Positions 10,605 through 20,040 of a stretch of 64,000 nucleotides of DNA are shown one piece after another; within the stretch, counting starts at the first letter, position 1, and every line of letters begins with the position of its first letter. Under the pieces are notes generated by a model, which was not told where the DNA came from, searched no databases, and saw only the letters and a list, made by a program, of their open reading frames with translations. This DNA is from Myoxocephalus aenaeus. Taxonomy: Eukaryota; Chordata; Actinopteri; Perciformes; Cottidae. The position numbers and the translations under genes are program-made. The stretch covers positions 91,001 to 155,000 of the forward strand of contig JBAMJR010000272.1 in the NCBI GenBank assembly GCA_038501785.1, given 5' to 3'.

Positions 10605-11949
10605 GAGCGGTCGGTAAATTAACACGCATTTTCGTAGTGTCACTTCAAATCCTTTTATTGTAGAACAGAAAAATAAATGAAAACTCCTCTTGAAAAGAAA
10701 AAACCTGCTTTGTCTCTAAATGCGTTTCAAAAGGGCGATATCTTAATGCGGTCTCATAATGTGGTTAAAAATAGGTTCCCCTTCCACTCTCTAAACAAAA
10801 ACACACTCAGGTGACGTCTAATATAACGTTGACGCCCCCTGACATCATTGCGTCATCAAAACATAACGAATCAAACAAACACGTAAAACACAAATCATGT
10901 GATGACTTCTACACCGGTCCATTAAGGAGAAATTGATTAGTAAATGATTGTTTGACACTAAAATATGTCTTGAAAGGTTTCAAAGGATCATATGTTCTAT
11001 GACATATTTATGGTATAAAATACACAATGTACGTTTTTAATCGTGAAAACCAAACTCCTGATATCAAAACTTAAGTTTACTCTTATGTCACACTGTTATT
11101 GTCTCATCAAAAACATTTTTTCTTCCATTCTTAAATTCATTCTTCAATTCTTAATGATCAAAAACTGGTTTATATCAATAGAAGAATAAAATACTCCAGC
11201 CAAGACATATTGTTGAACAACTTTATTAAAACCTTTTCTTGGTCTGATCTTATTTATGTTAAATAAATGAATCAGGGAACCCTTGAGGATGAGACTTCAT
11301 GTCACTGATACGTCAGACCCGCTTTACTAAATGTACAAAAACACACGTGGGCAAAGTGACATAACAATAGTAATCTAATATGTACATATATATAAATAAA
11401 CAAACAATACATTATATTACATAAACCATTGAATCGAATAAGCTCTTCACACCGAGCTGGTTATTAAAGTCATCTTTGGGAAACATTAGGATTAATGAGC
11501 ACAGATTTGTTGATATTTCACAGTTACTCATTAAAAAAAAAAGGTTTTACAACAAATTCACATTTTAAACTTCACACAAAGCGTCCTTCGCTCCAGAGAC
11601 GCTGCCACATGCAACCCAAAACAGAACAAATACATAAATGTATTTATTGTCTGTATGCTGAATGCAAAGTGACATTTTTATTTAGATAGAATATCACCTG
11701 CTCATTTAGCATAATAAAGTTATTACCTTTTGTATTGCTCTAATTACCCTTCAAAGTTTTATAGCTTCTAATAATTATTACCCTTCACAGTTTACCTTCT
11801 AATAGCTTTACCTTGTGCTGCTGTAGAAGAAAAATACTAAATAGAACAGGCATAATGTTGTAAGCCTGACATAATATGCATGATTTAATACTGCAGGATC
11901 ACACATGGAGACCTTTTTGTTCTAAAGGAGCTGTCTGTATTTTCACCAG

Positions 11950-12306
11950 TTTACTATACTATCTATAACTATAATATTGTAGTATACTATCAGATAACTA
12001 TAATATTGTAGTATACTATCTATAACTATAATCTTGTAGTAGACTATCTATAACTATAATATTGTAGTATACTATCAGATAACTATAATATTGTAGTATA
12101 CTATCAGATAACTATAATCTTGTAGTATACTATCTATAACTATAATATTGTAGTATACTATCAGATAACTATAATATTGTAGTATACTATCAGATAACTA
12201 TAATATTGTAGTATACTATCTATAACTATAATCTTGTAGAATACTATCAAATAACTATAATATTGTAGTATACTATCAGATAACTATAATCTTATAGTAT
12301 ACTACT
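11950..12306. repeat. 28/29-bp AT-rich minisatellite, copy 1 (about 13 units)
   Basis: The unit is based on ACTATAATATTGTAGTATAC alternating with CTATCTATA or CTATCAGATA. The sister modules carry about 3 units (17.82-17.92 kb) and about 10 units (33.65-33.94 kb). It lies downstream of the RING gene. Confidence 0.9.
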
Positions 12307-12404
12307 AACTCATTTACAACCTTGCTAAACTTTATGAAATATGCTTTAACAAAAACCTGAAAAACAAGAAAAATGAAGAAGCCAAAAATGTCCATGGTGA
12401 GGCA

Positions 12405-12528
12405 TTAGGGTGAATCTGCTGAGGAAGAGGATGAAGAGGAGGAAGAGGGTGAAGAGGAAGAGGAGGAAGAGGAGGAAGAGGAAGAGGAGGAAGAGGAGGA
12501 AGAGGAAGAGGAGGAAGAGGCTCCTCTG
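12405..12528. repeat. GAGGAA-rich tract after RING copy 1
   Basis: A purine-rich run of GAGGAAGAG units lies just past the RING stop codon (3' UTR on the minus strand). It is shorter in copies 2 and 3. The Ser- or Lys-rich frames read across it are artefacts. Confidence 0.85.
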
Positions 12529-12534
12529 GTCCCG

Positions 12535-12670
12535 TCAGCTGTCCATCCCTCTCTGCAGCAGCACACAGCTGAACAGTCTCTGCAGGACGGACATGAAACC
12601 CGGGAGTCTGGGATCCGGGCTGAAGGGCAGAGAGGAGTGTTCATCAGGTGATGATGATGATGATGCTGGC

Positions 12671-12719
<49 letters not shown>

Positions 12720-13064
12720 GTCTAGAAACAAGCTGAGTACTCACAGTTCTGACTGCAGGAGCGTGCCGGTCTTGTGGAAGTCCTCCTCCGACTCCGGCTC
12801 CTTCCCCGGCTGCTCCTCCGTGATGCGGTCCCAGATGCCGGTGTTGACCCACAGGGAGCCGGGCAGCGTGAGGCTGGTCCGGGTGCAGGTGATCCAGCGG
12901 CACAGCGGGCAGGACACGCAGCGGCCCGGCCCCTGCAGGCGGGACAGCCGCTGCAGGCAGGGCGCGCAGAAGGTGTGGCTGCAGTGCAGCACCCTGGGGA
13001 CCCGCTGGCTGTGAGAGTATTCACAGCAGCACACCACGCACTCCCGCTGCTCGTCCACCAGCAT
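12535..13064 (-). CDS. RING-HC finger protein, copy 1
   Basis: This is a probable small E3 ubiquitin ligase. Exon 1 (13064-12745) starts MLVDEQ and encodes a RING with ligands Cys9, Cys12, Cys28, His30, Cys33, Cys36, Cys52 and Cys55 (motifs CVVC, CSHTFCAPC, CPLC), followed by LPGSLWVNTGIWDRITEE. The preferred second exon is 12619-12535 after a 125-nt GT-AG intron with a good pyrimidine tract (CTGCCCTTCAG), ending VLLQRGMDS; total 134 aa. Reading without splicing stops at SEL (107 aa). A nearer AG would leave a 23-nt intron, too short for vertebrates, and would add a 15-Asp tract. The start has A at -3 and lies just after a 5' leader. It resembles the RNF183/208/223/224 group; the exact orthologue is unknown. 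The two sister copies differ by only a few residues. Confidence 0.75.
12671..12720. repeat. (ATC)n microsatellite in the short RING intron, copy 1
   Basis: About 16 trinucleotides; the corresponding runs are much shorter in copies 2 (near 18,247-18,260) and 3 (near 34,268-34,286). It falls between the exon-1 donor and the preferred exon-2 acceptor. Confidence 0.9.
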
Positions 13065-13142
13065 GCTGAGGGACTGGGAGACTGGAGGGAGACTGGAAAT
13101 GGACTGTAGGAAGACTGGCAGTGGAACCCCTCACCACACAAC
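12745..13142 (-). other. RING copy 1, exon with leader and start codon
   Basis: On the minus strand a CTGTGCTGCAG acceptor precedes GTTGTGTGG, so the exon probably starts at 13142. The leader between 13142 and the ATG contains a short GGGAGACTGGA-type tandem repeat whose number differs among the three copies. Confidence 0.55.
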
Positions 13143-13230
13143 CTGCAGCACAGGGCACAAACACATCTGTAAGAGAGAGCTTCACATCCCATAACTAAAA
13201 CATTATTTGCAGAATCAATAACTTTCCTTG

Positions 13231-13751
13231 TGTTATTAATGTAGAGGGTAATCACTGAATGCTGTTCGCCTCCCTGCATGTGGGGGTGCTGTGATATGTT
13301 TTCTCTTGCCCTGTGTTTTTTTTTTCGTTCGCTGCAGGTGATTGGACGGCTACTTAGGAGGGAACCTGTGGAGCCGGCTCTCTCTCTCCAGCTTCCAACC
13401 AGGCCATGCTGCACCAGAGGGATCCTTGGGGTGGTGGGGTTAGGAAGGGTGTCGGTAGGGGTGAGCAGCCATTTTGTTTAGCCATGTTTTCTCCTGTTTA
13501 CGGGTAGGGAGATAGGTAAGCCATCTGTATTTTCTTTTGTTCCTTTTGTGGTCTAGGGAAGTTAGATTGCATATCCAGATTGTTTTGTTTGTTGTTTTGG
13601 GCCAGGCTCACCCTGAAGACTTTGTGACACCGGATAAATAATGCAAATAAACACCACCTTGTACGACACCTCTGCAGCATTGGTCCTATTTTGGGAGGTG
13701 GGGAGACCCATACGTGTGTTGCGCCCAGGCTCCCCTAGGCCGGACGTAACA
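13231..13751. mobile_element. Solo LTR, 521 bp, in RING copy 1 intron
   Basis: It begins TGTTATTAAT and ends ACGTAACA, and is flanked by a 4-bp duplication CTTG (13227-13230 and 13752-13755). Copies 2 and 3 have one CTTG and no insertion (about 18,905 and 34,826). An AATAAAC motif lies inside. TG...CA ends with a short target duplication and no internal genes indicate a solo LTR; superfamily unknown. Confidence 0.88.
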
Positions 13752-13815
13752 CTTGATAATAAATATTCCACAATAGTAAATATCTAAACACAGAAGTGCA
13801 GAGAGCCGTACTCAC

Positions 13816-13992
13816 GTTCAGGACCGCGCTCCACTGAGGAAGAGGAAGACTGAAGGCTCTGACTCTCCTCGCTGCTTTAAAGCGTTGAAGGAAGGCTTCC
13901 AGGTAAATGTTGATGTAACTCCGCCCGTCTACATTTACCTGGAAGACTTCCTCCTCAGGTAAACCGCTTCTCTGGAATCTAACTGACATTCA
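13816..13992 (-). promoter_or_regulatory. RING copy 1, probable 5' exon and promoter
   Basis: On the minus strand a GTGAGTACGG donor follows CGGTCCTGAAC at 13816, preceded by a TTTAAAG element about 75 bp upstream. The same arrangement is kept in copies 2 and 3. An in-frame upstream ATG exists but there is no sign that it is translated. Confidence 0.45.
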
Positions 13993-14567
13993 GGCACGTG
14001 CCAACAAGATTCGCCTTTATGAGCTCATCTTCATTTATTTATTTATTTACATGAACGCGTGACCCGCTCCATGTTGGACACATTTAAGTTCCATTAGTCA
14101 CAGAAGCTTAAAAACAAGGTTTTCTAAAATGGGTAATTTATTTTCATTTACTATGAAAACATACAATGTCACACAAGATTAACTGAAGCATGGAAATTTG
14201 GGCATTTGCACAAAAACACTCATCATCATCATCATCATCATCAGTTTGTCTGTTTTAAGATGGCCAAGAAAAGAGCAACGGAAAAGCAAATCTTCTGCTC
14301 TCAGTCGTTTCAAACACAATAGATCTTTAAAATGCAAATTCACAACAGTAATTATCCGTCCATCGCCTCCGGGTGTGTTCACCGAAACACGAGACAATAT
14401 CCTCAGAACACAAGTCTATAAATAAGAGAACAAAAACACAACCAGAAAATTATCAAAAAGAAAATGTACAGAAACAAAATGGTGGTTCTCTTTACGTGAA
14501 CCTTTATAGAGTGCTGTATCAGCTAAGCCAATGAAAGAAGACGCTGGTCTCTGTTTACTTCTGAGGG

Positions 14568-14699
14568 TCACGGCTCCGTGTGAACTGTTGCTGTGGCTCT
14601 TGGGTCCACTCTTTGAACCTCTACGTAACAGAACGATCTGACCATACTTGGACCCAGCCTGCAACTTTTTAATTTAATTTTTTCAATCTTTTTTCCCGG
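14568..14699. other. Short unassigned junction sequence
   Basis: This is the junction between module copy 1 and the next BEL/Pao block. I see no gene or recognisable repeat here. Confidence 0.5.
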
Positions 14700-16260
14700 T
14701 CCTGCCATGGCAAGTCCACGGCCAGCCGCTGTGCGTTTGTTTTTTTGCAACGCTGATGGCCATAGCCTGGGCTATGTCGACCAGGTCATGGACCCAGAGG
14801 GGACCCGTCTCATCAGGTCATGTCTTGTAGAAGGCACAGCTTTGTGATGGGCCTTTCCAAGGTGCCATTTTGTGTCCTGATCTTGACCCGACGTACATGT
14901 CCTCTTTTGTCGGGGAACATTTCCGTGATTCTGCCCATGGGCCAGGAGTTGCATGGTGAGCTTTCATCGATGATCAGCACTATGTCTCCATGCTTTAGAT
15001 TCTTTTTGATCTTATTCCATTCATGTCTCTCTTGTAGCAATGGGAGGTACTCTCGTGTCCAGCGTTTCCAGAAGAGATCAGCTATATACTGGGTCTGTTT
15101 CCATCTTCTTCTGGACTAGGTATCACTTTTGTCAAAGAGTCCAGGAGGAAGAGTCGGTATTCGCTCCATTTGAAGCAGGTGGTTAGAGGTTCTGGATCTT
15201 TCACATCCTGAGATAAGGCTGTGATGGGCTGGTCGTTCATGATTGCCTCTACTTCGCATAGAGCTGTTTGGAGACGCTCGTCATCCTGGGTCTGTTCCCT
15301 TGTGATGGAGTAGAGGATCTTTTTGATTATCCGGATGAGCCGCTCCCATACGCCTCCGTGATGAGGACCATAGGGTGGATTGAATGTCCATTTGATACCT
15401 TCAGCGTGCATCGAATGCTGTATCTTGCTGAGGTCAAGGTGGGTAAGTGCTTCTTGAAGCTCCCGTTCTGTCCCAACGAAGTTTGTACCGTTGTCAGAAA
15501 CAATCTCCTTCACTTGACCTCGTCTGCAGATAAATCGTCGGAGTGCAGAAATGCAGGAGTCTGTATCCATTGAGTAGAACATCTCCAGGTGTACGGCTCT
15601 GCATGCGAGGCACGTAAACAAGGCTCCATACCTTTTCACTTTGCTGCGGCCACGCTTGACTTCTATGGGACCAAAGTAGTCCAGTCCAGTATGGGTAAAG
15701 GGTGGCAAGTCAGGTGTTATCCTGTGTAGAGGTAGGTCAGACATGTGTTGTGTCATTGCTGTGCCATCCCATCTCCTGCAGAGTACACAATCCTGTGTGA
15801 TCCTTCTCGCAGCAGAATTTGCTCCAAGGATATTTTGTTCTGAGTTTTGCGATCATTTGATTTCTTCCACAATGACCCATCGAGGCGTGGGTGTGGTGTA
15901 AGAGTATCTTTGACAGGTGGTTGTCTTTGGGCAGAATGGCAGGATGTTTGGTTTCCTCTGGCATTGCCAGCTTACTCAGTCTTCCTCCAACTCTCAGGAT
16001 TCCATGTTGGAGGATGGGATCTAGTCTATAGATCCTACTGTTTCTTTTTATGGGTAAGCCCTTTTGTACAGAGGTCACCTCATCTTGGAAGGATTATTGT
16101 ATTAATACTCTTTGTTCCGCCACATTCCTGTTGTTTGGCAGGCTGATGTTATCCTGACGGAACAGAAGTCGTATCTCATAGTGGCCATCTTTCTTTTTGA
16201 CTGAGCTGTTGACATGCAATAATTTATTGTCTTCAAATGAGTGTTTTTGTTTAGAGAACC
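14700..16260 (-). pseudogene. BEL/Pao retrotransposon fragment, unit 2: complete integrase core
   Basis: Minus-strand frames run from TSVQKGLPIKRNSRIYRLD through the zinc-binding region (THASMGHCGRN, about 15,850) to an uninterrupted 224-codon integrase core (15756-15082) with GLDYFGP, SDNGTNF and GVWERLI, which carry the D, D and E catalytic positions. The C-terminal DUF5641-like part (15040-14813) has GDIVLIIDE, WPMGRI and HVRRVKI. A 20-bp deletion damages the Zn finger, and reverse transcriptase is missing. The 14,704 region is the empty site for the L2 insertion of unit 3. Confidence 0.88.
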
Positions 16261-16274
16261 TATTTTTAACTTAT

Positions 16275-16505
16275 TGTAGGAGCGTGTGGTGTTTGTTATA
16301 AATGTATGTTGTACATTTTTTTTGGTGGATGTTCATGGGGAATTGTACATGTGGGGATTTAGGACCCAGAGGGGATTCATGTGGAAAGCACAACCTGGGC
16401 AGGGGGCCTGTGTCAGGGAAACGGTATGACGGCCAGAGAAATAAAGAGTTACAATTAAGAAGCAGTTGTACTCACGTCTTATGTGTATATATATAAAACA
16501 CGACA
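16275..16505 (-). mobile_element. Possible LTR-like segment, unit 2
   Basis: It is the counterpart of 10363-10604, about 11 bp shorter, with the same TG/CA ends and TATATATATA block. Classification is tentative. Confidence 0.3.
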
Positions 16506-17823
16506 CGCATTTTCGTAGTGTCACTTCAAATCCTTTTATTGTAGAACAGAAAAATAAATGAAAACTCCTCTTGAAAAGAAAAAACCTGCTTTGTCTCTAA
16601 ATGCGTTTCAAAAGGGCGATATCTTAATGCGGTCTCATAATGTGGTTAAAAATAGGTTCCCCTTCCACTCTCTAAACAAAAACACACTCAGGTGACGTCT
16701 AATATAACGTTGACGCCCCCTGACATCATTGCGTCATCAAAACATAACGAATCAAACAAACAGGTAAAACACAAATCATGTGATGACTTCTACACCGGTC
16801 CATTAAGGAGAAATTGATTAGTAAATGATTGTTTGACACTAAAATATGTCTTGAAAGGTTTCAAAGGATCATATGTTCTATGACATATTTATGGTATAAA
16901 ATACACAATGTACGTTTTTAATCGTGAAAACCAAACTCCTGATATCAAAACTTAAGTTTACTCCTATGTCACACTGTTATTGTGTCATGGTTTTAAAACA
17001 AGCATGTCTCATCAAAAACATTTTTTTCAAAAAACTGGTTTATATCAATAGAAGAATAAAATACTCCAGCCAAGACATATTGTTGAACAACTTTATTAAA
17101 ATCTTTTCTTGGTCTGATCTTATTTATGTTAAATAAATGAATCAGGGAACCCTTGAGGATGAGACTTCATGTCACTGATACGTCAGACCCGCTTTACTAA
17201 ATGTACAAAAACACACGTGGGCAAAGTGACATAACAATAGTAATCTAATATGTACATATATATAAATAAACAAACAATACATTATATTACATAAACCATT
17301 GAATCGAATAAGCTCTTCACACCAAGCTGGTTATTAAAGTCATCTTTGGGAAACATTAGGATTGATGAACACAGATTTGTTGATATTTCACAGTTACTCA
17401 TTCACTCAGTTACTCATTTTACAACAAATTCACATTTTAAACTTCACACAAAGCGTCCTTCGCTTCAGAGACGCTGCCACATGCAACCCAAAACAGAACA
17501 AATACATAAATGTATTTATTGTCTGTATGCTGAATGCAAAGTGACATTTTTATTTAGATAGAATATCACCTGCTCATTTAGCATAATAAAGTTATTACCT
17601 TTTGTATTGCTCTAATTACCCTTCAAAGTTTTATAGCTTCTAATAATTATTACCCTTCACAGTTTACCTTCTAATAGCTTTACCTTGTGCTGCTGTAGAA
17701 GAAAAATACTAAATAGAACAGGCATAATGTTGTAAGCCTGATATAATATGTATGATTTAATACTGCAGGATCACACATGGAGACCTTTTTGTTCTAAAGG
17801 AGCTGTCTGTATTTTCACCAGTT

Positions 17824-17922
17824 TACTATACTATCTATAACTATAATATTGTAGTATACTATCAGATAACTATAATATTGTAGTATACTATCTATAACTA
17901 TAATATTGTAGTATACTACTAA
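17824..17922. repeat. 28/29-bp AT-rich minisatellite, copy 2 (about 3 units)
   Basis: Same unit as at 11.95 kb; the shortest of the three paralogous arrays. Confidence 0.9.
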
Positions 17923-18106
17923 CTCATTTACAACCTTGCTAAACTTTATGAAATATGCATTAACAAAAACCTGAAAAACAAGAAAAATTAAGAAGCCAAA
18001 AATGTCCGTGGTGAGGCATTAGGGTGAATCTGCTGAGGAAGAGGAGGAAGAGGGTGAAGAGGAAGAGGAGGAAGAGGAAGAGGAGGAAGAGGCTCCTCTG
18101 GTCCCG

Positions 18107-18606
18107 TCAGCTGTCCATCCCTCTCTGCAGCAGCACACAGCTGAACAGTCTCTGCAGGACGGACATGAAACCCGGGAGTCTGGGATCCGGGCTGAAGAGC
18201 AGAGAGGAGTGTTCATCAGGTGATGATGATGATGATGATGCTGGCTCATCATCATCATCATGTCTAGAAACAAGCTGAGTACTCACAGTTCTGACTGCAG
18301 GAGCGTGCCGGTCTTGTGGAAGTCCTCCTCCGGCTCCGGCTCCTTCCCCGGCTGCTCCTCCGTGATGCGGTCCCAGATGCCGGTGTTGACCCACAGGGAG
18401 CCGGGCAGCGTGAGGCTGGTCCGGGTGCAGGTGATCCAGCGGCACAGCGGGCAGGACACGCAGCGGACCGGCCCCTGCAGGCGGGACAGCCGCTGCAGGC
18501 AGGGCGCGCAGAAGGTGTGGCTGCAGTGCAGCACCCTGGGGACCCGCTGGCTGCGAGAGTATTCACAGCAGCACACCACGCACTCCCGCTGCTCGTCCAC
18601 CAGCAT
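18107..18606 (-). CDS. RING-HC finger protein, copy 2
   Basis: Same two-exon structure as copy 1: exon 1 18606-18287, preferred intron of 95 nt, exon 2 18191-18107, 134 aa. All eight RING ligands are kept. Visible differences from copy 1 include Arg for His after EYS, Val for Gly before the third cysteine pair (GPVRC) and EPEPEED for EPESEED. The GMDS tail is identical. The microsatellite in the intron is short (four Asp codons if read through). It is a probable E3 ligase of the RNF183/208/223/224 type; the exact name is unknown. The leader holds an expanded GGGAGACTGGA repeat. Confidence 0.75.
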
Positions 18607-18779
18607 GCTGAGGGACTGGGAGACTGGAGGGAGACTGGGAGACTGGAGGGAGACTGGAGGGAGACTGGGAGTGGAACCCCTCACCACACAACCTGCAGCA
18701 CAGGGCACAAACACATCTGTAAGAGAGCTTCACATCACATATCCCATAACTAAAACATGATTTGCAGAATCAATAACTT

Positions 18780-18899
18780 CTTTTAAATCACTTCTTAAAA
18801 CACGTTTTTATAGAATTGCTTTTAAGTGATGTCAGCCTTTTATGCAGTTCTTTTGTTCCCCTGGTTTTGCTATGTAAATAAAGTTATTATTATGAAAAT
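18780..18899 (+). mobile_element. 5'-truncated L2-type LINE tail
   Basis: The 120-bp insert encodes the last residues of an L2 ORF2 (FKSLLKTRFYRIAFK and stop) followed by GTAAATAAAGTTATTATTATG, and is flanked by ACTT (18776-18779 and 18900-18903). The sister copies lack it. It lies in the RING copy 2 5' intron. Confidence 0.8.
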
Positions 18900-18958
18900 A
18901 CTTTCCTTGATAACAAATATTCTAAACACAACACAGAAGTGCAGAGAGCCGTACTCAC

Positions 18959-19135
18959 GTTCAGGACCGCGCTCCACTGAGGAAGAGGAAGACTGAAGGC
19001 TCTGACTCTCCTCGCTGCTTTAAAGCGGCGCGGCTCAGGTGACTCCGCCCGTCAACCTTTACCTGGAAGCCTTCCTCCTCCTCAGCTCCCTCCTCCTTCT
19101 CAGGTAAACCGCTTCTCTGGAATCTAACTGACATT
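18959..19135 (-). promoter_or_regulatory. RING copy 2, probable 5' exon and promoter
   Basis: The donor GTGAGTACGG and TTTAAAG element match copy 1. Sequence upstream of the TTTAAAG differs (extra GCGGCTCAGG and CTCCTCCT segments), so the promoter region has diverged more than the coding exons. Confidence 0.45.
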
Positions 19136-19343
19136 CAGGTGCGTGCCAACACACATAATCAGGGCGTGATCTCCAATGAAAGATTCTTTTTTCCCGGTCC
19201 TGCCATGGCCTAGTGCCACACCCCTAGTTACTGCAGTCATTTACCGCCCCCCAAAACCTAACCCTGCTTTCCCCTCTGATCTGTCTGAATTCCTCACCCA
19301 ACTCTGCGCCATCTCTCCATCCATTCTGCTACTCGGTGACTTT

Positions 19344-19673
19344 CCCAGCCAGCATGTCCATGTGGGGCCCATAAGGTTTAAATTTGGGCTGCCGATAAGG
19401 GTCCCAAGTGGGTTTGTCCGCAGTTTCCACGGTGGCCTCACCTGTGTTTGCCCAGTATGGGCAAACACAGGTGAGGCCAATTTGTAGCCAATTTGGGTCC
19501 CACTTAAAGCCCAGTCAGATCCCTCTTAAAGTCGGTGAATAAACCGGTGAATAAACCCAGTATGGGCAAACACAGGTGAGGCCACCGTGGAAACTGCGGA
19601 CAAACCCACTTGGGACCCTTATCGGCAGCCCAAATTTAAACCTTATGGGCCCCACATGGACATGCTGGCTGGG
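19344..19673. mobile_element. Palindromic MITE with perfect 111-bp terminal inverted repeats
   Basis: The left arm 19344-19454 and right arm 19563-19673 are exact reverse complements as far as I can read, with ends CCCAGCCAGCATG. It interrupts the L2 endonuclease frame between LLLGDF and NIHID, and is flanked by TTT on both sides (19341-19343, 19674-19676). A second palindrome lies near the left centre (about 19,434-19,475). It encodes nothing. The 3-bp duplication would fit Harbinger-like elements, but the family is not identified. Confidence 0.9.
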
Positions 19674-20040
19674 TTTAACATACACATCGACTCTCCTGAC
19701 TCCACAAACTTCACAGAACTCCTGGACATCTTCAACTACTTCAACATCACCCAACATGTTGACTTTCCCACCCACAAAAAAGGACACACACTCGACCTGG
19801 TCTGCACCTCCGACATTGCCACCAGTAATCTAACCAGCATCGACCTCACCATCTCTGACCACCTGGCTATCACCCTGGACATTGACATCCCCACCCCCCA
19901 TGTTAAGCAGAGCCGCACCATAACATTCCGGAACATCAAGTCCATCAACCTCCCCTCGCTCTCCTCCTCCTTGGCTGCCATCGTCTCTGCCTCTGCCCCT
20001 ATTTCGACTGCCTCCCCCACTGCCCTGGTCAATCACTATA

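Larger units (their letters stand above)
10605..14567. repeat. Duplicated module, copy 1
   Basis: Nearly identical sequence occurs at 16.51-19.15 kb and 26.39-35.67 kb (the last interrupted by a 5.9-kb insertion). The module holds about 1.2 kb with no gene (10.7-11.9 kb), a 28-bp minisatellite, the RING gene, its 5' exon and about 400 bp of shared 3' sequence (14.18-14.567 kb). The right edge is sharp: copy 1 and copy 3 agree until TTACTTCTGAGGG and then differ. Confidence 0.85.
16506..19150. repeat. Duplicated module, copy 2
   Basis: It is collinear with copy 1. The minisatellite is shortened to about 3 units, the AT-rich part near 17.03 kb has lost some 60 bp, and an L2 tail lies in the RING 5' intron. 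It ends before the roughly 400-bp shared tail seen in copies 1 and 3. The 16.5-17.8 kb part has no gene. Confidence 0.85.

Noticed and set aside
11880..11910. miR-200-like TAATACTG seed (this gene neighbourhood carries miR-200 in mammals)
   Set aside because: Only the first eight bases agree; the rest and a hairpin are absent.
12405..12736. Poly-Met, poly-Ser, poly-His or Lys/Arg-rich frames near the RING copies
   Set aside because: They come from (ATC)n and GAGGAA repeats in other frames than the RING exon.
12722..12744. 23-nt intron in the RING gene
   Set aside because: Far below vertebrate intron size; a normal 125-nt intron uses the same donor and keeps the same frame. Mentioned as a question in the findings.
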